A program made the translations under genes and the position numbers. A stretch of 64,000 nt of DNA from Polynucleobacter tropicus (GTDB lineage: Bacteria; Pseudomonadota; Gammaproteobacteria; Burkholderiales; Burkholderiaceae): positions 1,302,001 to 1,366,000 of the forward strand of contig NZ_CP028942.1 of assembly GCF_013307225.1 (NCBI RefSeq), read 5' to 3'. The notes below the pieces were generated by a model. The model searched no databases. It saw only the letters and a program-made list of their open reading frames with translations, and had not been told where the DNA came from. Of this stretch, positions 25,766-34,325 are shown one piece after another (within the stretch, counting starts at the first letter, position 1; the number at the start of each line of letters is the position of its first letter).

Positions 25766-27839
25766 CGGCAGCTTTTACACCTTGGCCTTCATCAAACACA
25801 AAGATCGGATTAATCTCGCACTCTAATAGGCGATCCTCCAGAGTAGCCACCATATTTGAGAAGTTCACTATGGCTTTTGTTAACGCACCAACATCAGACT
25901 TAGCCCTACCTCTATATCCATCAAGTAATGGCCAGGTCTTTAATTCGCGCAGCATTTCGAGAGCCTCTTCTTCTGATAATGCCTGACCCGGTGCAATTAA
26001 ACGCATTTGCGTATCTTTAAACAACTCAGCAGTAACGCCCCCCATCCCAATCAAAATGGCCGTTCCCAATGGATCACGATGCATCCCTACCATGAGCTCA
26101 AGACCACCCTGCACCATTTCTTGTGCCAAAAAATACTCAATATTGGAGTCCGTTTTGGATTGAACTTGCTTGGACATCAATTGCATTCTTTGCAATACCT
26201 CCGCAGACGGAACATTCAAAGCCACGCCACCCACTTCAGTTTTATGAGTAATCTCACCCGACAAAATCTTTAAAACGATTTTTTCTCCTAAAGACTCCAA
26301 ATTATTAAGATCGGGGTTGTGCAAACCCAACTTTATCTCGCGCACACTTGGAATACCAAAGATAGAAAAAAGGTGTTTTGCCTCATGCTCATCGAGGGAA
26401 CCGCGCAAGTCAGCAATGTTAAGGCTTGCTGGAGTTGATGCTATTGCTCCTTGCTTAGTTAACTGAGATTTCAATTGATTAGCATGCAGCATGCTACCCA
26501 AGGCAACACTGCAGCTCTCTGGCTGAGAAAATGCCGGGACATCCAATCTTGTCATTAGAGCGCTCGCAATCGGCGCATGTGGACTAACGTAGGCAATGAC
26601 CGGCTTATCACTTCTTGTCATGCAATCGCGCACTGCTCCCGCCATCAAATCGGGCATAGCCAAACTTGATGAGCCTAAAATTAGTATCAATGCATCATAA
26701 GTAGGGCTGTCCAATAAAGCGCTAATCGCGCCACGCAACAAATCAGGTTGCAACCCCGCAAGAGTGACATCAATCGGATTGCGATCAAGGACTGCTTGAT
26801 CGCCTGGCTGCAAAGCACGTAAACGCTCAGCAGTTTTCTCATCTGGTGCTGGCGTCTCAAAACCCCACTCACCCAAACTATCCGCCACTAGCGTTCCCGC
26901 ACCCCCAGTAGAAGTTAAGATTGCGACGCGTTTGCCCTTGAGCACCCTACCCGATGAAAGTGCGGCAGGAATATCAAGAAAATCTGAAAACTGATTAGCG
27001 CGAATAATCCCCGTTTGTTTAAACAAGGCGTCATACATTTTGTCGGTACCTGCTAATGCCCCTGTATGCGATATTGCCGCCCGAATTCCCGCCTCAGATT
27101 TTCCGACCTTATAAACCACAATGGGCTTACCTGCTTGCTTTGCTCTTAAAGCCGCAGCCCTAAACCTCTCTGGGTAGCGAATGCTCTCAATGTACAAAAC
27201 GATCACTTTTGTACTTGGATCTTCAACAAGATAGTCAACAAAATCCGCCAAACCCAAGTCCGCTTCATTGCTTGTAGAAACAAGTTTGGATAAACCAAGA
27301 CCTCTAGCGGCGGCTCGGGATAGTAGCGATCCTAAAATACCCCCACTTTGTGAAATGACGCTCACAGCACCCTTGGGAAATTCATCCATCTCAAGCGCAC
27401 TACTAGGAGACAAAGGAATGTCATCGGTAATATTGACCATGCCAATCGTATTGGGTCCAAGTATTCGCATGCTCCCTGTAGCTTGAATTAATTGCTCCTG
27501 CTTCTTCAAGCCCTCAGGACCGTGTTCCGCAAAACCACTTGTTAAGACAATCGCCGCGGGAGTGCCGATAGCGGCAAGCTCTTTAACAGCAACAAGCGTC
27601 TTATCAGTACCCACCATCACAATGGCAACATCAGGAGTTTCGGGCAAACTCTCAATATCAGGGTAGCACTTCAGCCCTGCAATTTCCTCTACCCGAGGGT
27701 TAATTGGATAAATCTTTCCCTTAAAGTGATGTTTTTGCAAATATGCAATTGGCCTGCCTGCAGTTTTCTTGGGATCAGTTGATGCGCCAATCACGGCAAT
27801 ACTGCGAGGCTCCATCAACTTCTGAATTGCACTACTCAT
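25743..27839 (-). CDS. ADP-forming acyl-CoA synthetase family protein (CoA-binding plus ATP-grasp)
   Basis: A 698-residue fusion of the ADP-forming acetyl/acyl-CoA synthetase alpha and beta parts. The order is a CoA-binding Rossmann domain (SIAVIGASTDPKKTAGRP at about 13-30), a succinyl-CoA-ligase-like domain with ISQSGGILG and the phospho-histidine His258 in AISHTGALAGTD, then an ATP-grasp domain from about residue 470 to the end (VLKILSGEITHKTEVGGV, in part). In pathway clusters such enzymes activate aromatic or aliphatic acids to CoA esters. It starts 13 nt after the PaaG-like crotonase gene. It is probably one of two ways of acid activation here, alongside the CaiB-type transferase. Confidence 0.92.
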   Translation of the reverse strand: MSSAIQKLMEPRSIAVIGASTDPKKTAGRPIAYLQKHHFKGKIYPINPRVEEIAGLKCYPDIESLPETPDVAIVMVGTDKTLVAVKELAAIGTPAAIVLTSGFAEHGPEGLKKQEQLIQATGSMRILGPNTIGMVNITDDIPLSPSSALEMDEFPKGAVSVISQSGGILGSLLSRAAARGLGLSKLVSTSNEADLGLADFVDYLVEDPSTKVIVLYIESIRYPERFRAAALRAKQAGKPIVVYKVGKSEAGIRAAISHTGALAGTDKMYDALFKQTGIIRANQFSDFLDIPAALSSGRVLKGKRVAILTSTGGAGTLVADSLGEWGFETPAPDEKTAERLRALQPGDQAVLDRNPIDVTLAGLQPDLLRGAISALLDSPTYDALILILGSSSLAMPDLMAGAVRDCMTRSDKPVIAYVSPHAPIASALMTRLDVPAFSQPESCSVALGSMLHANQLKSQLTKQGAIASTPASLNIADLRGSLDEHEAKHLFSIFGIPSVREIKLGLHNPDLNNLESLGEKIVLKILSGEITHKTEVGGVALNVPSAEVLQRMQLMSKQVQSKTDSNIEYFLAQEMVQGGLELMVGMHRDPLGTAILIGMGGVTAELFKDTQMRLIAPGQALSEEEALEMLRELKTWPLLDGYRGRAKSDVGALTKAIVNFSNMVATLEDRLLECEINPIFVFDEGQGVKAADGIAVFK

Positions 27840-27852
27840 ATCTTTACCTTAC

Positions 27853-28650
27853 TTATCTTTTTGAAGCTGCTGCTTTTTCTAAAAATGCCATTACAGATTC
27901 GCGATGCTCTGTACTTGTATAACAAATCCCCTGCGCTTGACTGCCTTGCGCAAATACCTGTGCCGCAGTCATTTCAAACGTTTGATCCAAAATAGTTTTA
28001 CCCAAAGCGAGCGCAGTAGCAGATCCCCGTGTTAACTCCTTAGCCCAAGATTGGGCTTGAGTTACCAGCGATTGGCCATCAGCAACTTTATCGACAATGC
28101 CAATGCGGACGGCCTCATCGAGTTCAACTTTTCTGCCTGAGAAAATTAACTCTTTTGCCTTTACTAAACCAACCCGTCTCGGCAAAAAATACATGCCTCC
28201 ACCATCTGGAATAATGCCGCGGTGAATATATGACCAAGTGAAATTCGCCGCATCTGAGGCGATAATGAAATCACACGCTAATGCAGTATCTGCTCCTAAA
28301 CCAGATGCGGGACCATTCACTGCGGCAATCGTGGGCTTAGGCATTGTGTGCAAAAGAGAAACGGCGTGATGCACGCGTTGCTGGCGGTGCCAACCGTTAT
28401 AAGCCACCTCTCCAGCAGGAGCCTTCATCCGCTTCTCCATTCCGGAAATATCTCCGCCTGCGCAAAACCCCTTACCATTACCCGTTAAGACTAGAGCTCG
28501 AATAGATTTATCCGCCGTAATCATTTCTAGAGCTTCGATAAATTCCGAACGCATCTCATCGCTCATAGCATTCCGCTTTTCTGGGCGATTTAAGCGCAGT
28601 GTCGCTATACCATCTTCAACCGAGAGCTCAACCAATTTGAATGTCATCAC
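27853..28650 (-). CDS. PaaG-like enoyl-CoA isomerase (crotonase family)
   Basis: A 265-residue crotonase-fold protein. The oxyanion-hole motifs are FCAGGDI and GPASGLGAD. The hydratase glutamates are absent: Asp121 replaces the first and Tyr141 the second. Asp149 in the GIIPDGGG segment matches the catalytic Asp of the PaaG ring-1,2-epoxyphenylacetyl-CoA isomerase and of delta3,delta2-enoyl-CoA isomerases. Double-bond migration or ring rearrangement is therefore more likely than hydration. It lies 18 nt after a TctC gene and 13 nt before the acyl-CoA synthetase gene. Confidence 0.88.
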   Translation of the reverse strand: MMTFKLVELSVEDGIATLRLNRPEKRNAMSDEMRSEFIEALEMITADKSIRALVLTGNGKGFCAGGDISGMEKRMKAPAGEVAYNGWHRQQRVHHAVSLLHTMPKPTIAAVNGPASGLGADTALACDFIIASDAANFTWSYIHRGIIPDGGGMYFLPRRVGLVKAKELIFSGRKVELDEAVRIGIVDKVADGQSLVTQAQSWAKELTRGSATALALGKTILDQTFEMTAAQVFAQGSQAQGICYTSTEHRESVMAFLEKAAASKR

Positions 28651-28668
28651 AATTTCCTTTGAAATTAT

Positions 28669-29679
28669 TTAATCTGGAGTAATGTTGGCATCTTTAATCA
28701 CAGTGCGCCAACGAAGTTCTTCTATTTTTAAAAACTTAGCGAAGTCTTCTGGGGATCCCGTTTTAATAATGAGACCTTCGCTCTCAACCCTACTCTTGAA
28801 TGCTGGAGTTTGAACGCCTTTTTTAATGGATGCATTTAATCTATTAATCACATTAGATGGTGTGCCAGCTGGCGCGATATACCCATACCAACTTCCAGCA
28901 GAGTATCCTGGCACGCCACTTTCGGAGACCGTTGGCAGCTTCGACAAAGCAGGAGTGGTTGATCGCACTGGCGTAGTAACAGCCAAGGCGCGCAATTTAC
29001 CCGCCTCCACCAGACTTCCAACTGCCGATGCAGTGGCAAACATAACATCAACTTGTCCGCCAATCACATCCGTCAAGGCTGGTCCAGCGCCTTTGTAAGG
29101 TACATGCGTTAGCTTGGTACCTGCCATAGAGTTGAATAATTCACCTGCAAGATGGGCAGAGGTTCCTCCACCTTGGGATGCGTAAGAGAGTTTTCCTGGA
29201 TTCGCTTTTGCAGCCGCAAGAAATTCCGCAAAATTTTTATATGGACTATTTTCGGAGACCACCACAATATTTGGAGAAACCCCAACCAAAATAACGGGTG
29301 CAAAATCCTTATCCTGCGAATACGGTAATTTTGTTTTTAAACTCGGATTTACAGCGTGCGCAAGCGTTGCGACAACAAGGGTATAGCCATCTGACGGACT
29401 CTTCGCAAGCGCATCCGTTCCAATGATGGTGCTTCCACCAGGCTTGTTGTCAATCACAATGGCCTGACGTAAATCCTCACCCATAGGAACGGCCAGTGTT
29501 CTTGCCACAAGATCAGTACCGCCTCCTGGCGCAAATGGAACAATGACTTTGATGGGCTTATCAGGATAAGCGGCAACTGCAGCGCCTACAGAAAAATATC
29601 CAAGCACGCCTACCAATATCAAAGTTATAAAAGTGAGTCGTTTTTTGCTGAAATAACTATAAAACAAGAGGGTCTCCAT
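28669..29679 (-). CDS. TctC/Bug-family periplasmic solute-binding protein, first gene of the long operon
   Basis: A 336-residue receptor with a longer positively charged N-terminus (YFSKKRLTF) before the hydrophobic core, cleaved near GAAVAAYPDK (about residue 36). Landmarks are VIVPFAPGGGTDLVAR, DNKPGGSTIIG and KSPSDGYTL. Being the promoter-proximal gene of the 19-kb minus-strand run and divergent from an IclR regulator, it is likely the receptor for the inducing substrate. The true start may be internal, since no good ribosome-binding site precedes the ATG at 29679. Confidence 0.92.
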   Translation of the reverse strand: METLLFYSYFSKKRLTFITLILVGVLGYFSVGAAVAAYPDKPIKVIVPFAPGGGTDLVARTLAVPMGEDLRQAIVIDNKPGGSTIIGTDALAKSPSDGYTLVVATLAHAVNPSLKTKLPYSQDKDFAPVILVGVSPNIVVVSENSPYKNFAEFLAAAKANPGKLSYASQGGGTSAHLAGELFNSMAGTKLTHVPYKGAGPALTDVIGGQVDVMFATASAVGSLVEAGKLRALAVTTPVRSTTPALSKLPTVSESGVPGYSAGSWYGYIAPAGTPSNVINRLNASIKKGVQTPAFKSRVESEGLIIKTGSPEDFAKFLKIEELRWRTVIKDANITPD

Positions 29680-29742
29680 CCGTTTAAGGTAATTTTTTTA
29701 ATGACAAAGTATCCCCCCAAGATCACAATATTTTTATGGTCT

Positions 29743-29761
29743 AATTCCACTAGATGGAATT
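29743..29761. promoter_or_regulatory. palindrome over the IclR gene start, probable operator
   Basis: AATTCCA and TGGAATT form a perfect 7-bp inverted repeat with a 5-nt centre that spans the ATG of the IclR gene at 29754. IclR-family operators often contain TGGAA/TTCCA half-sites, so this fits autoregulation and control of the divergent operon. Confidence 0.6.
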
Positions 29762-30530
29762 AAAAAAGCCCTCCTCCAAACTCAATCGTTCCCTAGAGCG
29801 GGGAATGGAGATCCTGCGCTGCTTCAAACCAGGAATGAATTTACTTGGGAACAGTGAAATTGCAGAGCGTACAGGGCTAGCACCCTCTACCGTCAGCCGT
29901 TTAACGCAAACCCTTGTTTTATCTGGTTTTTTAGAGCACGATAAGCAAAAATCTGCATATCGACTGGCGCCAACAGTGTTGAGTCTTGGGCATGCATATA
30001 AAACCAGCTCTCAAGAACTTAGGGCGATTGAGCCCCTCATGCGCAAGGCCTCTGAAAAATTAAAACTCAATGTTGGTTTAGCGGTAGCCGATCGCCTTGA
30101 AATGGTTTACTTGGAATCGATTCGCTACACCAAAAAAACAGCCTTAAGAGCAGTAGCCGCCGGTCAACGCGTCCCAATAGAGAGAACATCATTGGGTAGG
30201 GCCTGGATTGCAAAATTACCACCCAAAAATAGACTCGAACTATTGTCACAACTTCAAGCATCAGGCATTAAAAATTGGTCTCAAATTGAGAAAGAGATAA
30301 AAAATGCAATTACATCAATGACGGAACGAGGGTATTGCATTGCCACTTGGCTTCCTGAAATATCAGCCATCTCCACTTTCGTGGAATTCTCAAATGGAAA
30401 GTATGCTTCTTTGAATTTCAGTACCCCCGCTGAGAGCGACTTAAGTAATTATTTAGAAGATTACGTTCAGGCACTTTTTGAATTAAAAGATAAGATTGAA
30501 TCTGAAATTATCAAAATTAACCATTCTTAA
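29754..30530 (+). CDS. IclR-family transcriptional regulator
   Basis: A 258-residue IclR protein: winged helix-turn-helix at about 10-75 (SLERGMEILRCF, SEIAERTGLAPSTVSRLTQTL) and an effector-binding GAF-like domain from about 85 on. It is divergent from the 19-kb catabolic run and its stop overlaps the thiolase start by 1 nt (TAATG), so it is cotranscribed with the thiolase and transporter genes. It is the most probable controller of the surrounding pathway. The palindrome at 29743-29761 covers its start codon. The ligand is unknown, probably an aromatic or dicarboxylic acid intermediate. Confidence 0.92.
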   Translation: MELKKPSSKLNRSLERGMEILRCFKPGMNLLGNSEIAERTGLAPSTVSRLTQTLVLSGFLEHDKQKSAYRLAPTVLSLGHAYKTSSQELRAIEPLMRKASEKLKLNVGLAVADRLEMVYLESIRYTKKTALRAVAAGQRVPIERTSLGRAWIAKLPPKNRLELLSQLQASGIKNWSQIEKEIKNAITSMTERGYCIATWLPEISAISTFVEFSNGKYASLNFSTPAESDLSNYLEDYVQALFELKDKIESEIIKINHS

Positions 30531-31744
30531 TGGAAATGAATATGAAACCTGTATACATCTGCGATGCGATAAGAACACCAATTGGCCGTTATGGTGGAGC
30601 TTTATCGGCCGTACGTGCCGATGATTTAGGTGCCATCCCCATTAAAGCATTGATGGAACGCAACCCACAAGTAGATTGGAATGCCGTAGATGAGGTGATT
30701 TATGGATGTGCCAACCAAGCTGGCGAAGACAATCGCAACTTAGCGCGGATGAGTTCATTACTGGCGGGTTTATCCACTGATATTCCAGGTGCAACCATTA
30801 ACCGTCTCTGCGGATCAGGAATGGACGCGATCGGAACAGCCGCTAGAGCAATTGCCTGTGGAGATATTCATTTAGCCATCGCTGGTGGTGCAGAAAGCAT
30901 GAGTCGCGCACCTTTTGTCATGCCTAAAGCAGAATCTGCATTTTCTCGCGGGCATTCATTACAAGACACTACGATTGGCTGGCGGTTTATTAATCCATTA
31001 ATGAAAAAAGCTTATGGCGTAGATTCGATGCCAGAAACAGCAGAAAATGTGGCCGATGACTACAAGATCAATCGCGCCGACCAAGATCTCATGGCGCTGC
31101 ATAGCCAAAATAAAGCAGCAGCTGCGCAAGCAAATGGTCGACTTGCTAAAGAAATTACACCCGTGGTAATTCCTCGGAAAAATGGGGATCCGATTGTTAT
31201 TCATCACGATGAGCATCCTCGCGCAACCACGTTAGATGCGCTTAGCAAACTCAAACCAATCGTACGTCCTGATGGAACCATCACCGCAGGAAATGCTTCG
31301 GGCGTCAATGATGGTGCCTGCGCCCTACTACTTGCTAGCGAAGAAGCTGCGAAAAAGTATGGACTTAAGCCGAGAGGAAAAATTTTAGGCATGGCGACTG
31401 CTGGCGTACCCCCCAGAATTATGGGCATTGGTCCTGCACCAGCAACACAAAAAATATTAAAGCGCTTAAATATGTCAATTGATCAAATGGATGTCATTGA
31501 ATTAAATGAAGCATTTGCAGCGCAAGGTTTAGCGACCCTTCGCCAGCTTGGTGTAGCTGATGATGATGCGCGCGTAAATCCAAATGGTGGAGCTATAGCA
31601 CTTGGTCATCCACTGGGCATGAGTGGTGCTAGATTAGTCACTACTGCACTAGTGGAACTTGAAGAGCAACAAAAACGTTATGCGCTATGTACGATGTGTA
31701 TCGGTGTTGGGCAAGGCATTGCTATGGTGATTGAACGCATTTAA
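30530..31744 (+). CDS. thiolase, 3-oxoadipyl-CoA thiolase (PcaF)-like
   Basis: A thiolase of up to 404 residues that would split a 3-oxoacyl-CoA. The segment GCANQAGEDNRNLARM near residues 59-74 is the hallmark of PcaF/PaaJ 3-oxoadipyl-CoA thiolases. The nucleophile is Cys94 in NRLCGSGMDA; the His of GHPLGMSGAR and the second Cys of CIGVGQG are also present. Start codons at 30530, 30536 and 30542 are possible; GGAA lies 7 nt before the last. The specificity hint suggests that the pathway ends in succinyl-CoA and acetyl-CoA, but thiolase specificity is not reliably read from sequence. Confidence 0.9.
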   Translation: MEMNMKPVYICDAIRTPIGRYGGALSAVRADDLGAIPIKALMERNPQVDWNAVDEVIYGCANQAGEDNRNLARMSSLLAGLSTDIPGATINRLCGSGMDAIGTAARAIACGDIHLAIAGGAESMSRAPFVMPKAESAFSRGHSLQDTTIGWRFINPLMKKAYGVDSMPETAENVADDYKINRADQDLMALHSQNKAAAAQANGRLAKEITPVVIPRKNGDPIVIHHDEHPRATTLDALSKLKPIVRPDGTITAGNASGVNDGACALLLASEEAAKKYGLKPRGKILGMATAGVPPRIMGIGPAPATQKILKRLNMSIDQMDVIELNEAFAAQGLATLRQLGVADDDARVNPNGGAIALGHPLGMSGARLVTTALVELEEQQKRYALCTMCIGVGQGIAMVIERI

Positions 31745-31750
31745 TCATCA

Positions 31751-33358
31751 ATGTCATATTCACCAGCCCATACAAAACACAATGCAGGATGGCTGTCACC
31801 TCTAAAACATCGCGTTTTTCGATCGCTTTGGTCCGTATGGTTAGTAGCCAATATTTGCATGTGGATGAACGATGTAGCCGCAGCATGGGCCATGACTTCA
31901 CTCACTACATCCGCAACTCTAATTGCCTTAGTCCAAACCGCCTCCAGTCTCCCGGTATTGCTTCTAGGCATACCTAGTGGTGCTATGGCTGACATCATTA
32001 ATCGCAAACATTACTTTCTGTTTGCACAAATTTGGCTTACTACAAACGCAACAGTACTGATGTTGTTTTTAGTGTTTGACGCACTCAACCCCTATTTACT
32101 CTTGTTACTTACTTTTACCAATGGGATTGGCTTAGCCATGCGTTGGCCAATCTTCGCAGCAATTGTTCCGGATCTTGTTCCACGCGATATTCTGCCTTCA
32201 GCGCTCGCCCTAAATGCAATTGCTATGAATACCTCCAGAATTGTTGGCCCACTCACAGCAGGAGCCATCATTGCGGCAGCAGGCAGCATGTATGTTTTCG
32301 CCCTGAACATGATCCTCTCGCTCTTCACGGTCATCATTGTGATGCGGTGGAAATATCAAAACTACGTTTCCGCCCTGCCTGGAGAGCGTTTTATTGGCGC
32401 AATGAGAGTTGGAATGCAATTTGCCTGGCAATCCAACAGAATGCGCACGATCATTGCCAGAGGATTTTTATTTTTCTTTCAATCCACCGGACTCATCGCC
32501 CTACTACCCGTGATTGCAAAAGACCATTTTCAAGGGGATGCCCATACCTTCACCCTACTTCTTTCTTCATTGGGCCTGGGAGCAATTATTGCCGGATCTC
32601 AATTACCTCGACTCAGAGCTAGCTTAAAAACAAGCAATCTGATTACCTATGGACTCATGGTCTTAACAGCAGCATCCACCGGAGTAGTTCTTGCCCCTAA
32701 TTTATGGTTAGCATCTCTCTTGATGATGCTGTGTGGTGCGGCATGGATTTCCGTTGCCAACTCATTAACCACTTCAGCGCAAATGACGTTACCAGGATGG
32801 GTTCGAGCAAGAGGCATGTCCATCTATCAAATGGGATTAATGGGGGGAGGCGCAGCAGGTGCCGCAGTCTGGGGAAAAATTGCAACCGAGTTTGGGGTCA
32901 CAACCAGCATCATTGCCAGCGCTATTTTTGGCCTACTAGTACTCTTCTTTATTCGCAAACATCGCATTGATAATCATCCGCTAGAGGATTTCACTCCAGT
33001 TTGTCCGATTGAACATCCTCAAGCGAGTCCTGACATGGATATGAATGCAGGCCCAGTCATGATCTCAATTGAGTATCAAGTTCATTTAGATAAAGTCGAG
33101 GAATTTAAAAAGGCAATGGCGAAGTCTCGTAAGTCTCGCCTGAGACAGGGTGCTCTGTCTTGGAGTCTGTTTGATGACATAGAAAATCCTGGAAAATTTA
33201 TTGAATACTTTGTATTCGATACTTGGGCCGATTACCTCAGACGATTTGATCGCTTTACCGTTGAAGATCTCAAAATGCAAGAAGATCGACATCGATATCA
33301 CATCGATAAACATCCCCCCAAGATAACTAGACGTGTTGCCACATCAATAAAAGATTAA
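31751..33358 (+). CDS. MFS transporter (MFS_3, EntS-like) with C-terminal ABM-like domain
   Basis: A 535-residue protein: about 12 membrane segments over residues 20-405 of the transmembrane-secretion-effector (MFS_3/EntS-like) branch of the major facilitator superfamily, then a soluble tail from about 430 to 535 with the ferredoxin-like pattern of antibiotic-biosynthesis-monooxygenase domains (ISIEYQVHLDKVEEFKKAM, in part, then GALSWSLFDD). The tail is known in many MFS_3 members. It follows the thiolase gene by 6 nt. It may export an intermediate or a toxic acid. Its stop codon overlaps the stop of the convergent TctC gene within TTAA at 33355-33358. Confidence 0.88.
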   Translation: MSYSPAHTKHNAGWLSPLKHRVFRSLWSVWLVANICMWMNDVAAAWAMTSLTTSATLIALVQTASSLPVLLLGIPSGAMADIINRKHYFLFAQIWLTTNATVLMLFLVFDALNPYLLLLLTFTNGIGLAMRWPIFAAIVPDLVPRDILPSALALNAIAMNTSRIVGPLTAGAIIAAAGSMYVFALNMILSLFTVIIVMRWKYQNYVSALPGERFIGAMRVGMQFAWQSNRMRTIIARGFLFFFQSTGLIALLPVIAKDHFQGDAHTFTLLLSSLGLGAIIAGSQLPRLRASLKTSNLITYGLMVLTAASTGVVLAPNLWLASLLMMLCGAAWISVANSLTTSAQMTLPGWVRARGMSIYQMGLMGGGAAGAAVWGKIATEFGVTTSIIASAIFGLLVLFFIRKHRIDNHPLEDFTPVCPIEHPQASPDMDMNAGPVMISIEYQVHLDKVEEFKKAMAKSRKSRLRQGALSWSLFDDIENPGKFIEYFVFDTWADYLRRFDRFTVEDLKMQEDRHRYHIDKHPPKITRRVATSIKD

Positions 33359-34317
33359 TCCAGCTTGATTCCAGCAGCTTTTACGGCAGCGTCCCACTCC
33401 CGCTGTTCAGCACGAATATATTTCAAAACCGCAGCGGGATCTCCATACATTGGCGAACTGGCTTCTTCGCGAAGTTTATTAATTAAACTTGGATTTTTAA
33501 GCACCCGTTGAGCTGCCTCATTAATTTTTTTGATGGCCTCTTGAGGCGTTCCGTTTGGAGCAACTAAGACTTTCCAATCGGTTGCCTCAAACCCCCTGTA
33601 ACCTTGCTCACCCACAGTTGGAACAGTTGGAAGGATAGATGCTCGACTACCCGATGTTACTGCCAATGCCCGCAACTTTCCACCTGCGATCATTCCCAAT
33701 ACTGATTGCGGGGTCGCAAACATAAAATCCGTTTGCCCACCAATCAAATCAGTGATTGCAGGAGATGCTCCTTTATAAGGAATATACGAAACCACATACC
33801 CTGCTTTACCGGCAAACATCTCTCCCGCGATATGGCCAACCGTTCCAGCACCCGCAGTAGCTTGCTTATAAAAATCAGGTTTAGCTTTTGCCGCCTTAAC
33901 TAAATCGGTTAATGATTTCCATGGTGAGTTTGATGACACTACAAGCACCATCGGCACCTCTGCTACCAAGGCAACTGGCACCAAATCATTCACCGAATCA
34001 AATGGCATCTTAGAAATTAATGCTGGGTTGATTGCCAAGTTAGAGGTCTGGCCCATGCCAATGGTATATCCATCTGGCTTGGCCTTAGCAACAAACTCCA
34101 TGCCGATGTTGCCACCTCCGCCGGGTTTGTTATCTACCAAAATTGTCCATTTCAGATCGGCGCTGATTTTTTCAGCCATCATCCGAGCGACAGTATCCGT
34201 TCCACCACCTGGTGTATAGGGAACAATTAGCTTTATAGGCCGGTCTGGAAAATTTTGCGCCAAACATAGTCCAATAGACATAAAAGTCAATGTCAATGCT
34301 TGCAAAAGTATTCTCAT
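33355..34317 (-). CDS. TctC/Bug-family periplasmic solute-binding protein
   Basis: A 320-residue receptor with a signal peptide cleaved near GLCLAQNFPD (about residue 20) and LIVPYTPGGGTDTVAR, DNKPGGGGNIG and AKPDGYTI. It is the last gene of the second IclR-linked operon and follows the SMP-30 lactonase gene by 8 nt. Two TctC genes in one five-gene operon suggest two related ligands, for instance a lactone and its open acid (inference). Confidence 0.93.
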   Translation of the reverse strand: MRILLQALTLTFMSIGLCLAQNFPDRPIKLIVPYTPGGGTDTVARMMAEKISADLKWTILVDNKPGGGGNIGMEFVAKAKPDGYTIGMGQTSNLAINPALISKMPFDSVNDLVPVALVAEVPMVLVVSSNSPWKSLTDLVKAAKAKPDFYKQATAGAGTVGHIAGEMFAGKAGYVVSYIPYKGASPAITDLIGGQTDFMFATPQSVLGMIAGGKLRALAVTSGSRASILPTVPTVGEQGYRGFEATDWKVLVAPNGTPQEAIKKINEAAQRVLKNPSLINKLREEASSPMYGDPAAVLKYIRAEQREWDAAVKAAGIKLD

Positions 34318-34325
34318 ACTATCCT

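Noticed and set aside
10496..29679. Genomic island or prophage origin for the catabolic run
   Set aside because: No integrase, transposase, tRNA-flanked repeat or phage gene is visible, and composition does not obviously shift, although I could not compute it.
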